This document shows, piece after piece, positions 1 to 6,221 of a DNA stretch of 9,991 bases (within the stretch, counting starts at the first letter, position 1; each line of letters starts with the position of its first letter). The translations under genes and the position numbers were made by a program. Location of the stretch: assembly GCA_023434425.1 (NCBI GenBank), contig JAEYSS010000002.1, positions 1 to 9,991 of the forward strand, read 5' to 3'. The notes beneath the pieces are model-generated. The model was not told the DNA's origin. It searched no databases and saw nothing but the letters and a program-made list of their open reading frames with translations. The stretch comes from Pseudomonadota bacterium (lineage in GTDB: Bacteria > Pseudomonadota > Alphaproteobacteria > Ferrovibrionales > Ferrovibrionaceae).

Positions 1-91
1 CTATCTGGCGAAGAGTGACGATACCGGCTTCATGACCAAAGTGGCGCTGCGCCTGCAGCCGCCGAAACCGACCAAACCGAAGGACGCGTAA
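1..91 (+). CDS. pth: Peptidyl-tRNA hydrolase, C-terminal fragment
   Basis: Only the last 29 codons are in the window; the frame begins at base 2 and stops with TAA at 89-91. The visible residues include DDTGFMTKVALRLQPPKP followed by a Lys/Pro-rich end. This matches, from memory, the C-terminal helix and Pro/Lys-rich tail of alphaproteobacterial Pth, the enzyme that frees tRNA from peptidyl-tRNA dropped by ribosomes. Position supports the call: pth commonly lies directly before ychF in proteobacteria, and here the ychF ATG follows the stop after one base, so the two are almost certainly co-transcribed. No catalytic residue is visible, so the call rests on the tail and the neighbour. Any other protein ending in this way would be the alternative. 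Confidence 0.75.
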   Translation, partial: YLAKSDDTGFMTKVALRLQPPKPTKPKDA

Positions 92-92
92 C

Positions 93-1193
93 ATGGGTTT
101 CAAATGCGGCATTGTCGGCCTGCCGAATGTGGGCAAGTCGACGCTGTTCAATGCGCTGACGCAGACCGCCGCCGCGCAGGCTGCCAATTATCCCTTCTGC
201 ACCATCGAGCCGAATACCGGCCTGGTCGGCGTGCCCGATGAACGCCTCGACGTGCTGGCGCAGATCGCCGGTTCGCAGAAGATCATCCCGACCCAGCTGA
301 CCTTCGTGGACATCGCCGGCCTGGTGCGCGGCGCGTCCAAGGGCGAAGGCCTCGGCAACCAGTTCCTCGCGCATATCCGCGAGGTGGATGCGATCTGCCA
401 TGTGCTGCGCTGCTTCGAGGATGGCGACATCACTCACGTGGAAGGCAAGGTCGATCCGACCGCCGATGCCGAAACCGTCGAGACCGAACTGATGCTGTCC
501 GACCTCGAAAGCCTGGAGCGCCGCGTCGAGCAGACCGCCAAGCGTGCCAAGCAGGGCAACGAGGAAGAGAAAGCCCGGCTGGCCGTGATGGAAAAGGTGC
601 TGGTGGCTTTGCGCGACGGCAGGCCGGCCCGCACCGTGGTGCTGAGCGAGGACGAGAAGAAGCTCTATACCGAGCTGATGCTGATCACCGCCAAGCCGGT
701 GCTCTATGTCTGCAACGTCGAGGAAGCCTCCGCTGCGGAAGGCAATGCCTTCTCCGCCAAGGTGAAGGCCAAGGCCGATGCCGAGGGCGCCGCCATGGTC
801 GTCATCTCGGCCGCCATTGAGGCCGAGGTGGCTCAGCTCGACAGCGACGAGGAAAAGACCGCCTTCCTGGCCGATCTGGGTCTGCAGGAAACCGGCCTGA
901 CCCGCGTGATCCGCGCCGGCTACGGCCTGCTCGGACTGCTGACCTTCTTCACCGTCGGCCCGAAGGAAGCGCGCGCCTGGACCGTGCGCAAGGGTGCGCG
1001 GGCGCCGGAAGCCGCCGGTGTGATCCATACTGATTTCGAGAAGGGCTTCATTCGCGCCGAAACCATTGCATACAATGATTATGTCGCCGGCAAGGGCGAG
1101 GCCGGCGCGCGCGATGCCGGCAAATTGCGGCTGGAAGGCAAGGATTACATCGTGCAGGATGGCGATGTGATGCACTTCCGCTTCAATACATAA
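93..1193 (+). CDS. ychF: Redox-regulated ATPase YchF (Obg-family, OLA1-like)
   Basis: This 366-residue protein has the normal YchF length. It is a cytosolic P-loop NTPase of the Obg/TRAFAC group that associates with ribosomes and, unlike its relatives, prefers ATP. The P-loop is GLPNVGKST at residues 9-17 and the G3 motif DIAGL is at 73-77. The G4 position reads NVEE (208-211) instead of the GTPase NKxD, which is the known basis for ATP preference. A charged coiled-coil stretch spans about 130-165 and a TGS domain about 281-365, ending HFRFNT. The ATG is one base after the pth stop and has a GAAGGA Shine-Dalgarno at 79-84, inside pth, so translation is probably coupled. The following MaoC-type gene starts 8 bases after the stop. 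Confidence 0.97.
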   Translation: MGFKCGIVGLPNVGKSTLFNALTQTAAAQAANYPFCTIEPNTGLVGVPDERLDVLAQIAGSQKIIPTQLTFVDIAGLVRGASKGEGLGNQFLAHIREVDAICHVLRCFEDGDITHVEGKVDPTADAETVETELMLSDLESLERRVEQTAKRAKQGNEEEKARLAVMEKVLVALRDGRPARTVVLSEDEKKLYTELMLITAKPVLYVCNVEEASAAEGNAFSAKVKAKADAEGAAMVVISAAIEAEVAQLDSDEEKTAFLADLGLQETGLTRVIRAGYGLLGLLTFFTVGPKEARAWTVRKGARAPEAAGVIHTDFEKGFIRAETIAYNDYVAGKGEAGARDAGKLRLEGKDYIVQDGDVMHFRFNT

Positions 1194-1201
1194 GAGAGCG
1201 A

Positions 1202-1648
1202 ATGAAATATCTGGAGGATTTCGCCGTCGGGCAGGTGATGGAATTCCCGCCCCGCACGGTGAGCGAAGACGAGATCATTGCTTTCGCGCGGGATTACGAC
1301 CCGCAACCTTTCCATCTCGACAAGGAGGCCGCCAGGCAGTCGCTGTTTGGCGGCCTTTGCGCGTCCGGCTGGCACACCGCCGGTCTGATGATGCGCATGC
1401 TGGTCGACAACATGATCGGCAAATACGCCTCGATGGGTTCGCCCGGCGTCGACCAGCTGCGCTGGGTCAAGCCGGTCTTCCCTGGCGACACGCTGCATCT
1501 GCGCGGCGAGGTGGTGGATGTGAAGCCTTCGCGGTCGAAGCCCGACCGCGGCGTGATCACCTCGCGTTACGAGATGAAGAACCAGAAAGGCGAGACCGTG
1601 CTGACCATGCAGGCCAAGGGCATGTATGCCCGCCGGCCGGCCGCGTAA
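1202..1648 (+). CDS. MaoC family (hotdog-fold) dehydratase, copy 1
   Basis: This 148-residue single hotdog-domain protein belongs to the MaoC-like / (R)-specific enoyl-CoA hydratase group, which adds water to 2-enoyl-CoA thioesters. The hydratase signature is visible as DPQPFH, placing the likely catalytic Asp at residue 33 and His at 38 with the five-residue spacing known from PhaJ-type hydratases. The ASGWHT block (54-59) and KPVFPGDT (90-97) are also typical. The start lies 8 bases after ychF and has only a weak, close GAGAG at 1194-1198, so translation may depend on readthrough from ychF. The natural substrate cannot be read from the sequence; fatty-acyl, branched-chain or dicarboxylic CoA esters are all possible. 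Its closest visible relative is the next gene. Confidence 0.9.
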   Translation: MKYLEDFAVGQVMEFPPRTVSEDEIIAFARDYDPQPFHLDKEAARQSLFGGLCASGWHTAGLMMRMLVDNMIGKYASMGSPGVDQLRWVKPVFPGDTLHLRGEVVDVKPSRSKPDRGVITSRYEMKNQKGETVLTMQAKGMYARRPAA

Positions 1649-1662
1649 CGGGAGCGCGCGCC

Positions 1663-2115
1663 ATGCAATATTACGAAGACATCGAACCCGGCGCCGTGCG
1701 CGATATCGGCAGCCACACCTTCACCGAAGCGGCGATCGTCGCTTTCGCCAGCCAGTTCGATCCGCAGCCCTTTCATGTCGATCCCGTGGCCGCGAAGAAC
1801 TCCGCCTTTGGCAGCATCATCGCCTCGGGCTGGCATACCGCCGCCACCGTGATGCGGCTGATTGTCGATTCCGCCATCGAGGTGGAAGCCAGCCTCGGCT
1901 CGCCGGGCTTCGACGACCTCGCCTGGCTCAAGCCGGTGCGGCCGGGCGACACCATCCGCGCCCGCATGACCTGCATCGACAAGACGCCCTCGCGCAGCCG
2001 GCCGGGCATCGGTTCGGCCCGCTTCCTGATCGAGGCCTTCAACCAGGATGACGAGCTGGTGATGCGTTACACCAGCATCGGCATCATGCGTTTCCGCCAT
2101 CCCGTCCCATCTTAA
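1663..2115 (+). CDS. MaoC family (hotdog-fold) dehydratase, copy 2
   Basis: This is a 150-residue hotdog-fold protein starting at ATG 1663. The same frame stays open far upstream, to an ATG at 1357, but that stretch overlaps copy 1 out of frame and is not family-like, while CGGGAG at 1649-1654 sits well for 1663. The active-site Asp33 and His38 are at the same residue numbers as in copy 1, within the same DPQPFH block, followed by ASGWHT (54-59) and KPVRPGDT (90-97). Aligned without gaps, 52 of the first 100 positions are identical to copy 1 by hand count, while the C-terminal third differs. The two may form a heteromer or act on different CoA esters; neither is shown by sequence. The gap to copy 1 is 14 bases. 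Confidence 0.9.
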   Translation: MQYYEDIEPGAVRDIGSHTFTEAAIVAFASQFDPQPFHVDPVAAKNSAFGSIIASGWHTAATVMRLIVDSAIEVEASLGSPGFDDLAWLKPVRPGDTIRARMTCIDKTPSRSRPGIGSARFLIEAFNQDDELVMRYTSIGIMRFRHPVPS

Positions 2116-2141
2116 TTCCAATCCTGCGTAAGGAGCCTGCC

Positions 2142-2807
2142 ATGGGTGCCATGACCAGCCTGACCGCCGCCGACGGCCATCGCCTTGCCGCCTATATCGC
2201 CGAGCCGAAAGGCACGCCCAAGGGCGGCGTCGTGGTGATCCAGGAAATCTTCGGCGTGAACGGGCATATCAAGGCCGTGACGGACGGCTTTGCCGCCGAT
2301 GGCTATTTTGCCGTGGCGCCGGCGCTGTTCGACCGCGTGCAGCCGAATGTCGATCTTGGCTACAGCCCCGACGATATCGCCAGCGGCCGCGACATCCGCG
2401 GCAAGATGGTCTGGGAGACCGTGCTGCAGGATTGCGCCGTGGCACTGGCGCTGGCCTCGAAGGCCGGGCGGGTCGGCACCACGGGCTACTGCTATGGCGG
2501 CGGCGTCACCTGGAAAATGGCAACCTCGCTGCCCGGCGTCGCCGCTTCGGTCGGCTATTACGGCGGTCCCTGGGGCGAGCTGAAGGCGGAGGCGCCGAAA
2601 GCGCCCTGCCTGCTGCATTTCGGCGCGCTCGACAAGATGATCCCGACCGCTCTGGCCGACGAGATGAAGGCGCTGCATCCCAGCATCACGACGCACGTCT
2701 ACGACGCCGATCACGGCTTCAACTGCGACCAGCGCGCGACCTACGACGCCACGGCCGCCGTGATCGCGCGGCGCCGCACGCTGGCGTTCTTCGAGGCTTT
2801 GCTCTGA
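2142..2807 (+). CDS. Dienelactone hydrolase family protein
   Basis: This 221-residue alpha/beta hydrolase has the length and order of the dienelactone hydrolase family. The family's Cys-Asp-His triad is visible: Cys117 in the nucleophile elbow GYCYGGG, Asp164 in FGALD, and His191 in DADHGF. The glutamate that holds the cysteine in the classical enzyme corresponds to Glu35 in QEIFG. Family members hydrolyse dienelactone in chlorocatechol breakdown, but many chromosomal copies have other ester or lactone substrates. No aromatic-degradation genes lie nearby, so the substrate is open. The ATG at 2142 is preferred over 2151 because AGGAG at 2131-2135 is 6 bases before it. It is the last gene of the plus-strand run, 26 bases after the second MaoC gene. 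It is probably cytosolic, with no signal peptide. Confidence 0.92.
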   Translation: MGAMTSLTAADGHRLAAYIAEPKGTPKGGVVVIQEIFGVNGHIKAVTDGFAADGYFAVAPALFDRVQPNVDLGYSPDDIASGRDIRGKMVWETVLQDCAVALALASKAGRVGTTGYCYGGGVTWKMATSLPGVAASVGYYGGPWGELKAEAPKAPCLLHFGALDKMIPTALADEMKALHPSITTHVYDADHGFNCDQRATYDATAAVIARRRTLAFFEALL

Positions 2808-2823
2808 CCGCGCTCACGCGCGG
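2808..2823. terminator. Hairpin between convergent genes, possible terminator
   Basis: CCGCGC-TCAC-GCGCGG is a perfect 6-bp GC-only stem with a 4-base loop, directly after the stop of the dienelactone hydrolase gene and 11 bases before the end of the opposing VOC gene. Its placement between convergent genes suits a shared transcription end. There is no proper T-run on either side, only GCTTTA downstream on the plus strand, so it may be a weak or factor-assisted terminator, or chance in GC-rich DNA. Confidence 0.4.
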
Positions 2824-2834
2824 CGGGCCCTGCT

Positions 2835-3689
2835 TTAAGCGCGGCTGCTGAATTCCAGGAAGATGCCATCGGCGGCCGAGGCCGGCACCAGCACGGTGCC
2901 GTCCAGGCTGCGCGCATGGTCGATGCCGGCAGCTTTGAAATAGGCCGCCGCCGCTTCCGTGTTGTGGACGCGGAAGCGCAGGCCGGCCACATAGGGCGTC
3001 GGCCGCGTGGGATGTTCGATATCGGGAAACAGGGTATCGAGATCGTCGGGCGTGACGAACAGCATCGTCTCCTCGCCGGCGCGCACAGCCACCATGCGGT
3101 CCGTGCGTACAGCCGCGCCTGCCCCCACCAGCGCTTCATAGGGCAGTTCCAGCGCCGGCGGATTGTCGGCCGCCACGATCACGCTGACGATCTGCTGCGC
3201 GCCATTGGGATGCAGCAGCCAGTCCGGCTTGCGCAGCAGGTCCGGCGTCAGATGCTGGCACAGGAACATCGACAGCTGCGGCGTCGCCTCCGCCGGCAGA
3301 TGCACCAGGCTGAAGGCGGGCAGCACCGTGCCCTCGGGCAGTTCCAGTTCGCGCTTGAGATCCTGCGGCTCGGACGGGTTGAGGCCCGACGCCTTCAGCT
3401 CGGCAACCGCCGCGCTGGCGTCATCGATGCCGAGCACCACCTTGTGCACGCCTGGCCCTTTCGCCTTCAGCAGGTCTTCGACCCCGGCGGTATAGCCGCC
3501 CGGCTCGGCAATGCCGAGCAGTTCGTGATAGTTGCGCGCGAACATGATGCAGTAATTGCCGGTGGCCCAGCCGATATGCCGGCCGCGCGGCGTCAGCGTG
3601 AAGCCCAGCCGCTGCCAGTTCGCCTTCGCGGCCTCAAGGTCGGTGACGGCATGAACGGTGTGATCCAGGCCGGTGATGTGATGGGCCAT
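2835..3689 (-). CDS. VOC / glyoxalase-like domain protein
   Basis: This 284-residue cytosolic protein is built of two vicinal-oxygen-chelate halves. The first opens with the typical LDHTVHAVTDLEAAKANWQR and places His10 and a glutamate in YHELLGI (Glu56) where VOC proteins hold their metal. The second half begins near residue 160 (LLHPNGAQQIVSVIV) and ends with IFLEF (Glu279). This arrangement resembles the Glyoxalase_3 type (PF13468-like). The VOC superfamily includes glyoxalase I, ring-cleaving dioxygenases and resistance proteins, so the reaction cannot be assigned. GGAAGAG at 3697-3703 is a good Shine-Dalgarno for the ATG at 3689. The gene begins 17 bases after apt and is likely the third gene of the mtnP-apt unit, which would suggest a job linked to methylthioadenosine or adenine salvage, but this is inference. 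Confidence 0.85.
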   Translation of the reverse strand: MAHHITGLDHTVHAVTDLEAAKANWQRLGFTLTPRGRHIGWATGNYCIMFARNYHELLGIAEPGGYTAGVEDLLKAKGPGVHKVVLGIDDASAAVAELKASGLNPSEPQDLKRELELPEGTVLPAFSLVHLPAEATPQLSMFLCQHLTPDLLRKPDWLLHPNGAQQIVSVIVAADNPPALELPYEALVGAGAAVRTDRMVAVRAGEETMLFVTPDDLDTLFPDIEHPTRPTPYVAGLRFRVHNTEAAAAYFKAAGIDHARSLDGTVLVPASAADGIFLEFSSRA

Positions 3690-3706
3690 GCTACGTCTCT
3701 TCCGGC

Positions 3707-4237
3707 TTAATGCCCGTCGAATTCGCAGAGCGACAGCACCTGCACGCCCAGCGCCTCCAGTTTCTTGCGTCCGCCGAGCTCGGGCAGGTCGACGATAAAC
3801 GAGCAGCCGACCACGTTACCCTTATGGGCGCGGATCAGCTTGATCGCGGCTTCCGCCGTGCCGCCCGTCGCAATCAGGTCATCGACGATCAGGATATTTT
3901 CGTTCGGCTGGATGGCATCGATATGGACTTCCATCGAGTCCGTGCCGTATTCCAGCTGGTATTCCTGGCTCAGCGTCTTCCACGGCAGCTTGCCGCGCTT
4001 GCGCACCGGTACGAAGCCGATGGAAAGCTGATGCGCGATGGCGCCGCCCAGGATGAAGCCGCGCGCCTCGATCCCCACGACCTTGTCGATGCGGGTGCCA
4101 GCCAGCGGCTGCACCATCTCGTCGACGGTCTTGCGGAAGCCGCGCGCATCCTGCAGCAGCGTTGTGATGTCGCGGAACATGATGCCCGGCTTGGGATAGT
4201 CTGGAATCGCGCGAATCTTTTCCTTGATACCCTGCAT
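3707..4237 (-). CDS. apt: Adenine phosphoribosyltransferase
   Basis: This 176-residue protein has the usual Apt length. It joins adenine to PRPP to give AMP and pyrophosphate in the cytosol. The type I phosphoribosyltransferase PRPP loop is seen as ILIVDDLIATGGTA (115-128), with the two adjacent aspartates that contact the ribose. Other Apt hallmarks are IPDYPKPGIMFRDITTLL near the N-terminus, VGIEARGF (54-61) and the flexible-loop region RKRGKLPWKT (79-88). The ATG at 4237 follows an AAAAGGATC stretch acting as Shine-Dalgarno. It lies 21 bases after mtnP, whose product releases adenine, so the two enzymes form one salvage step pair in one transcript. Confidence 0.97.
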   Translation of the reverse strand: MQGIKEKIRAIPDYPKPGIMFRDITTLLQDARGFRKTVDEMVQPLAGTRIDKVVGIEARGFILGGAIAHQLSIGFVPVRKRGKLPWKTLSQEYQLEYGTDSMEVHIDAIQPNENILIVDDLIATGGTAEAAIKLIRAHKGNVVGCSFIVDLPELGGRKKLEALGVQVLSLCEFDGH

Positions 4238-4258
4238 GGCAGGCGGATCCTTTTCGAA

Positions 4259-5317
4259 TTAAGCTTTCAACACGCGGCCAGCGACCGCATCGAGTTTCTT
4301 CAGTACCGTCGGGTCGCGTTTCTCCGGCGCGGTGATCAGTGCCGTATCCAGCACCCGGTCGCAGCCCTGCGGGCAATGCCCAGGCCGGTGCTTCAGATGC
4401 GGCACGGCTTTGGCGACCAGCGCCTGACCTTTCTCGGCATTTCCGAGCAGCACCCGGATGACCGCGGCCACATCGACATGGTCATGGTCCGGATGCCAGC
4501 AGTCATAATCCGTGACCATCGCCACCGAGGCATAGCAGAGCTCGGCCTCGCGGGCGAGCTTGGCTTCCGGCGCATTGGTCATGCCGATCACGTCGCAGCC
4601 CCAGCTCTTGTAGAGGAAGCTTTCCGCCTGGGTGGAGAATTGCGGTCCTTCCATGCACAGATACGTACCGCCGCGCTGCACGGTGATGCCGGCATCCTCG
4701 GCAGCCTTCTCCAGTGCATCACCCAGACGGCTGCAGACCGGATGGCCGCAGGAGACATGCGCCACCATGCCGGTGCTGAAGAAGCTCTTCTGTCGCATGA
4801 AAGTGCGGTCTATGAACTGGTCGACAATGACGAAGGTTCCCGGTGCCAGATGCTCCTTGAACGAGCCGCAGGCCGAAACCGAAATCACGTCATGGCAGCC
4901 GACCCGCTTCAGCGCATCGATATTGGCGCGGTAGTTCACTTCCGACGGCGAATGCACATGGCCGCGGCCGTGGCGCGGCAGGAAAACCAGCTCGGCGCCA
5001 TCCAGCGTGCCGAACAGCAGCTCGTCGGAGGGATCGCCCCAGGGCGTGGACACCTTACGCCATTTGGTATTCTTCAGCCCGGCCATGCCGTAGATGCCGC
5101 TGCCACCCAGCACGCCGATGCGCACCGGGTCGCCCGACTTGGCAACATGCGGCTTCAGGATGCCTGCCGATGCCTTGCCGTGACGGGAAACCGAACGGGC
5201 CGCAGCCTTTGCCACGGCGGCGGCAGAAGTGGTCAGTCGGGTCGACTGGCGTTTGGCCGCCGGTTTGCGCGTAGTTTTCTTCACTGCCTTTTTCGCTGCT
5301 TTTTTCGCCTTGGCCAT
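4259..5317 (-). CDS. mtnP: S-methyl-5'-thioadenosine phosphorylase with Lys/Ala-rich N-terminal tail
   Basis: The product is 352 residues, against roughly 290 for the family. The catalytic core starts near residue 66 and shows GGSGIY (71-76), phosphate-binding RHGRGH (115-120), MEGPQFSTQAES (222-233) and TDYDCW (269-274), whose aspartates are the 6-aminopurine contacts of MTA phosphorylases. It splits methylthioadenosine, a by-product of polyamine and related synthesis, with phosphate to adenine and methylthioribose-1-phosphate. Residues 1-60 are an added tail: the first 23 hold nine Lys and two Arg in a KKAAKKAVKK pattern, then a Ser/Ala/Thr stretch. AAGAGGA lies 7 bases before ATG 5317 and no other ATG occurs before the core, so the tail appears to be translated. 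A GTG around residue 65 is the only other nearby start. The gene leads the mtnP-apt-VOC unit. Confidence 0.95.
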   Translation of the reverse strand: MAKAKKAAKKAVKKTTRKPAAKRQSTRLTTSAAAVAKAAARSVSRHGKASAGILKPHVAKSGDPVRIGVLGGSGIYGMAGLKNTKWRKVSTPWGDPSDELLFGTLDGAELVFLPRHGRGHVHSPSEVNYRANIDALKRVGCHDVISVSACGSFKEHLAPGTFVIVDQFIDRTFMRQKSFFSTGMVAHVSCGHPVCSRLGDALEKAAEDAGITVQRGGTYLCMEGPQFSTQAESFLYKSWGCDVIGMTNAPEAKLAREAELCYASVAMVTDYDCWHPDHDHVDVAAVIRVLLGNAEKGQALVAKAVPHLKHRPGHCPQGCDRVLDTALITAPEKRDPTVLKKLDAVAGRVLKA

Positions 5318-5357
5318 GGCAGATCCTCTTGGAATGAAGCGCGCAACGCCGCGCGCG

Positions 5358-5386
5358 ACTTAAGCAAACCACCCCCGCAGGTGCAA
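5358..5386 (-). promoter_or_regulatory. Possible mtnP promoter
   Basis: Read on the minus strand, TTGCAC (5381-5386) and TTAAGT (5358-5363) are separated by 17 bases, with the likely start of transcription about 30-35 bases before the mtnP ATG. Each hexamer matches the sigma-70 consensus at only about three positions. The placement just after the petABC terminator is right for a promoter, but the sequence match alone is weak. Confidence 0.22.
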
Positions 5387-5387
5387 C

Positions 5388-5417
5388 AAAAAAGGCCGCC
5401 GTTTCCGGCGGCCTTTT
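5388..5417 (-). terminator. Rho-independent terminator of petABC
   Basis: AAAAGGCCGCCG (5390-5401) pairs perfectly over 12 bp with CGGCGGCCTTTT (5406-5417) around a TTTC loop. On the minus strand the stem is followed by six T residues (complement of 5388-5393), a textbook intrinsic terminator. It begins 23 bases past the petC stop and lies before the mtnP start, which separates the bc1 operon from the mtnP unit. The T-run also exists on the plus strand, so it could stop antisense transcription too. Confidence 0.88.
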
Positions 5418-5440
5418 CGATGACTGCAGCCGGTGAAGGC

Positions 5441-6208
5441 TTAGTGCAGCTTGGCCCAGATGCGCTTCTTGGCCATGAAGAACAGGCCTGTCAGCACGAT
5501 CAGGAATACCATCACCTTGAAGCCCATGCGCTTGCGGTCTTCCAGCTTGGGCTCGGCGGCCCACATCAGGAAGGCGGACACGTCATGCGCCATCTGCTCG
5601 ACGGTCGCCTTGGTGCCGTCGGCGTAGGTCACCTGGTCGTCGTTCAGCGGCTTGGGCATCGCGATCTGATGGCCCGGGAAATACTCGTTGTAATTCAGGC
5701 CTTCACCCAGCGCGAAACCGGCCGGCGCATCCTTGTAGCCAACCAGCAGGGCGCGGAGATAGTCCGGCCCGGCCGCGCGGGCCTTGGCGATCAGCGACAG
5801 GTCGAGCGGATAGGCACCGCCGTTGGACGCACGCGCCGCCTTCTCGTTCGGGAAGGGCGACGGGAACTTGTCCTGCGGCAGGCCGGGGCGCTTGAACATC
5901 TCGCCGGCATCGTTCGGGCCGTCATCCACCTCGAAGGTGGCTGCCAGCGCCTTCACCTCGGCTTCGTTGAAGCCGAGGTCACGCAGGTTGCGGAAGGCCA
6001 CATACTTCATGGCATGGCAGGCCGCGCAGACTTCCTTGTACACCTGATAGCCGCGCTGCAGTTCGGCGCGATCGTAGGTGCCGAAGGGGCCGTTGAAGCT
6101 CCACTTCTGCGCCGGCGGTGCCACTTCGGCACCGGCAGCCAGAGCAGCCGGTGCAGTGAGGGCGAAAGCCAGGGCAGTGAGGATCGCACGCATCTTCATC
6201 GTATTCAT
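5441..6208 (-). CDS. petC: Cytochrome c1 of the bc1 complex
   Basis: This 255-residue heme subunit passes electrons from the Rieske protein to soluble cytochrome c on the periplasmic side. A Sec signal peptide covers about residues 1-24 (ending PAALA). The heme c site CAACH is at 61-65 and the axial Met ligand is probably Met184 in IAMPKPL. The family block NGGAYPLDLSLI is at 129-140. A single C-terminal anchor spans about 230-246, followed by basic MAKKRIWAKLH. The frame stays open upstream to an ATG at 6256, but that start would overlap petB. ATG 6208, 13 bases after petB and preceded by an AGGGGGA Shine-Dalgarno, gives a normal signal peptide. It is the last gene of petABC. Confidence 0.96.
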   Translation of the reverse strand: MNTMKMRAILTALAFALTAPAALAAGAEVAPPAQKWSFNGPFGTYDRAELQRGYQVYKEVCAACHAMKYVAFRNLRDLGFNEAEVKALAATFEVDDGPNDAGEMFKRPGLPQDKFPSPFPNEKAARASNGGAYPLDLSLIAKARAAGPDYLRALLVGYKDAPAGFALGEGLNYNEYFPGHQIAMPKPLNDDQVTYADGTKATVEQMAHDVSAFLMWAAEPKLEDRKRMGFKVMVFLIVLTGLFFMAKKRIWAKLH

Positions 6209-6221
6209 GATCCGATCCCCC

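Noticed and set aside
30..1175. A 381-codon minus-strand open frame opposite ychF
   Set aside because: It mirrors ychF, whose motifs are unmistakable; the frame's Gly/His-rich product is a codon-bias artefact.
1357..1662. Upstream extension of the second MaoC gene giving a 252-residue protein
   Set aside because: This part overlaps the first MaoC gene in another frame and is Arg/His-rich without any family similarity; the true start is ATG 1663.
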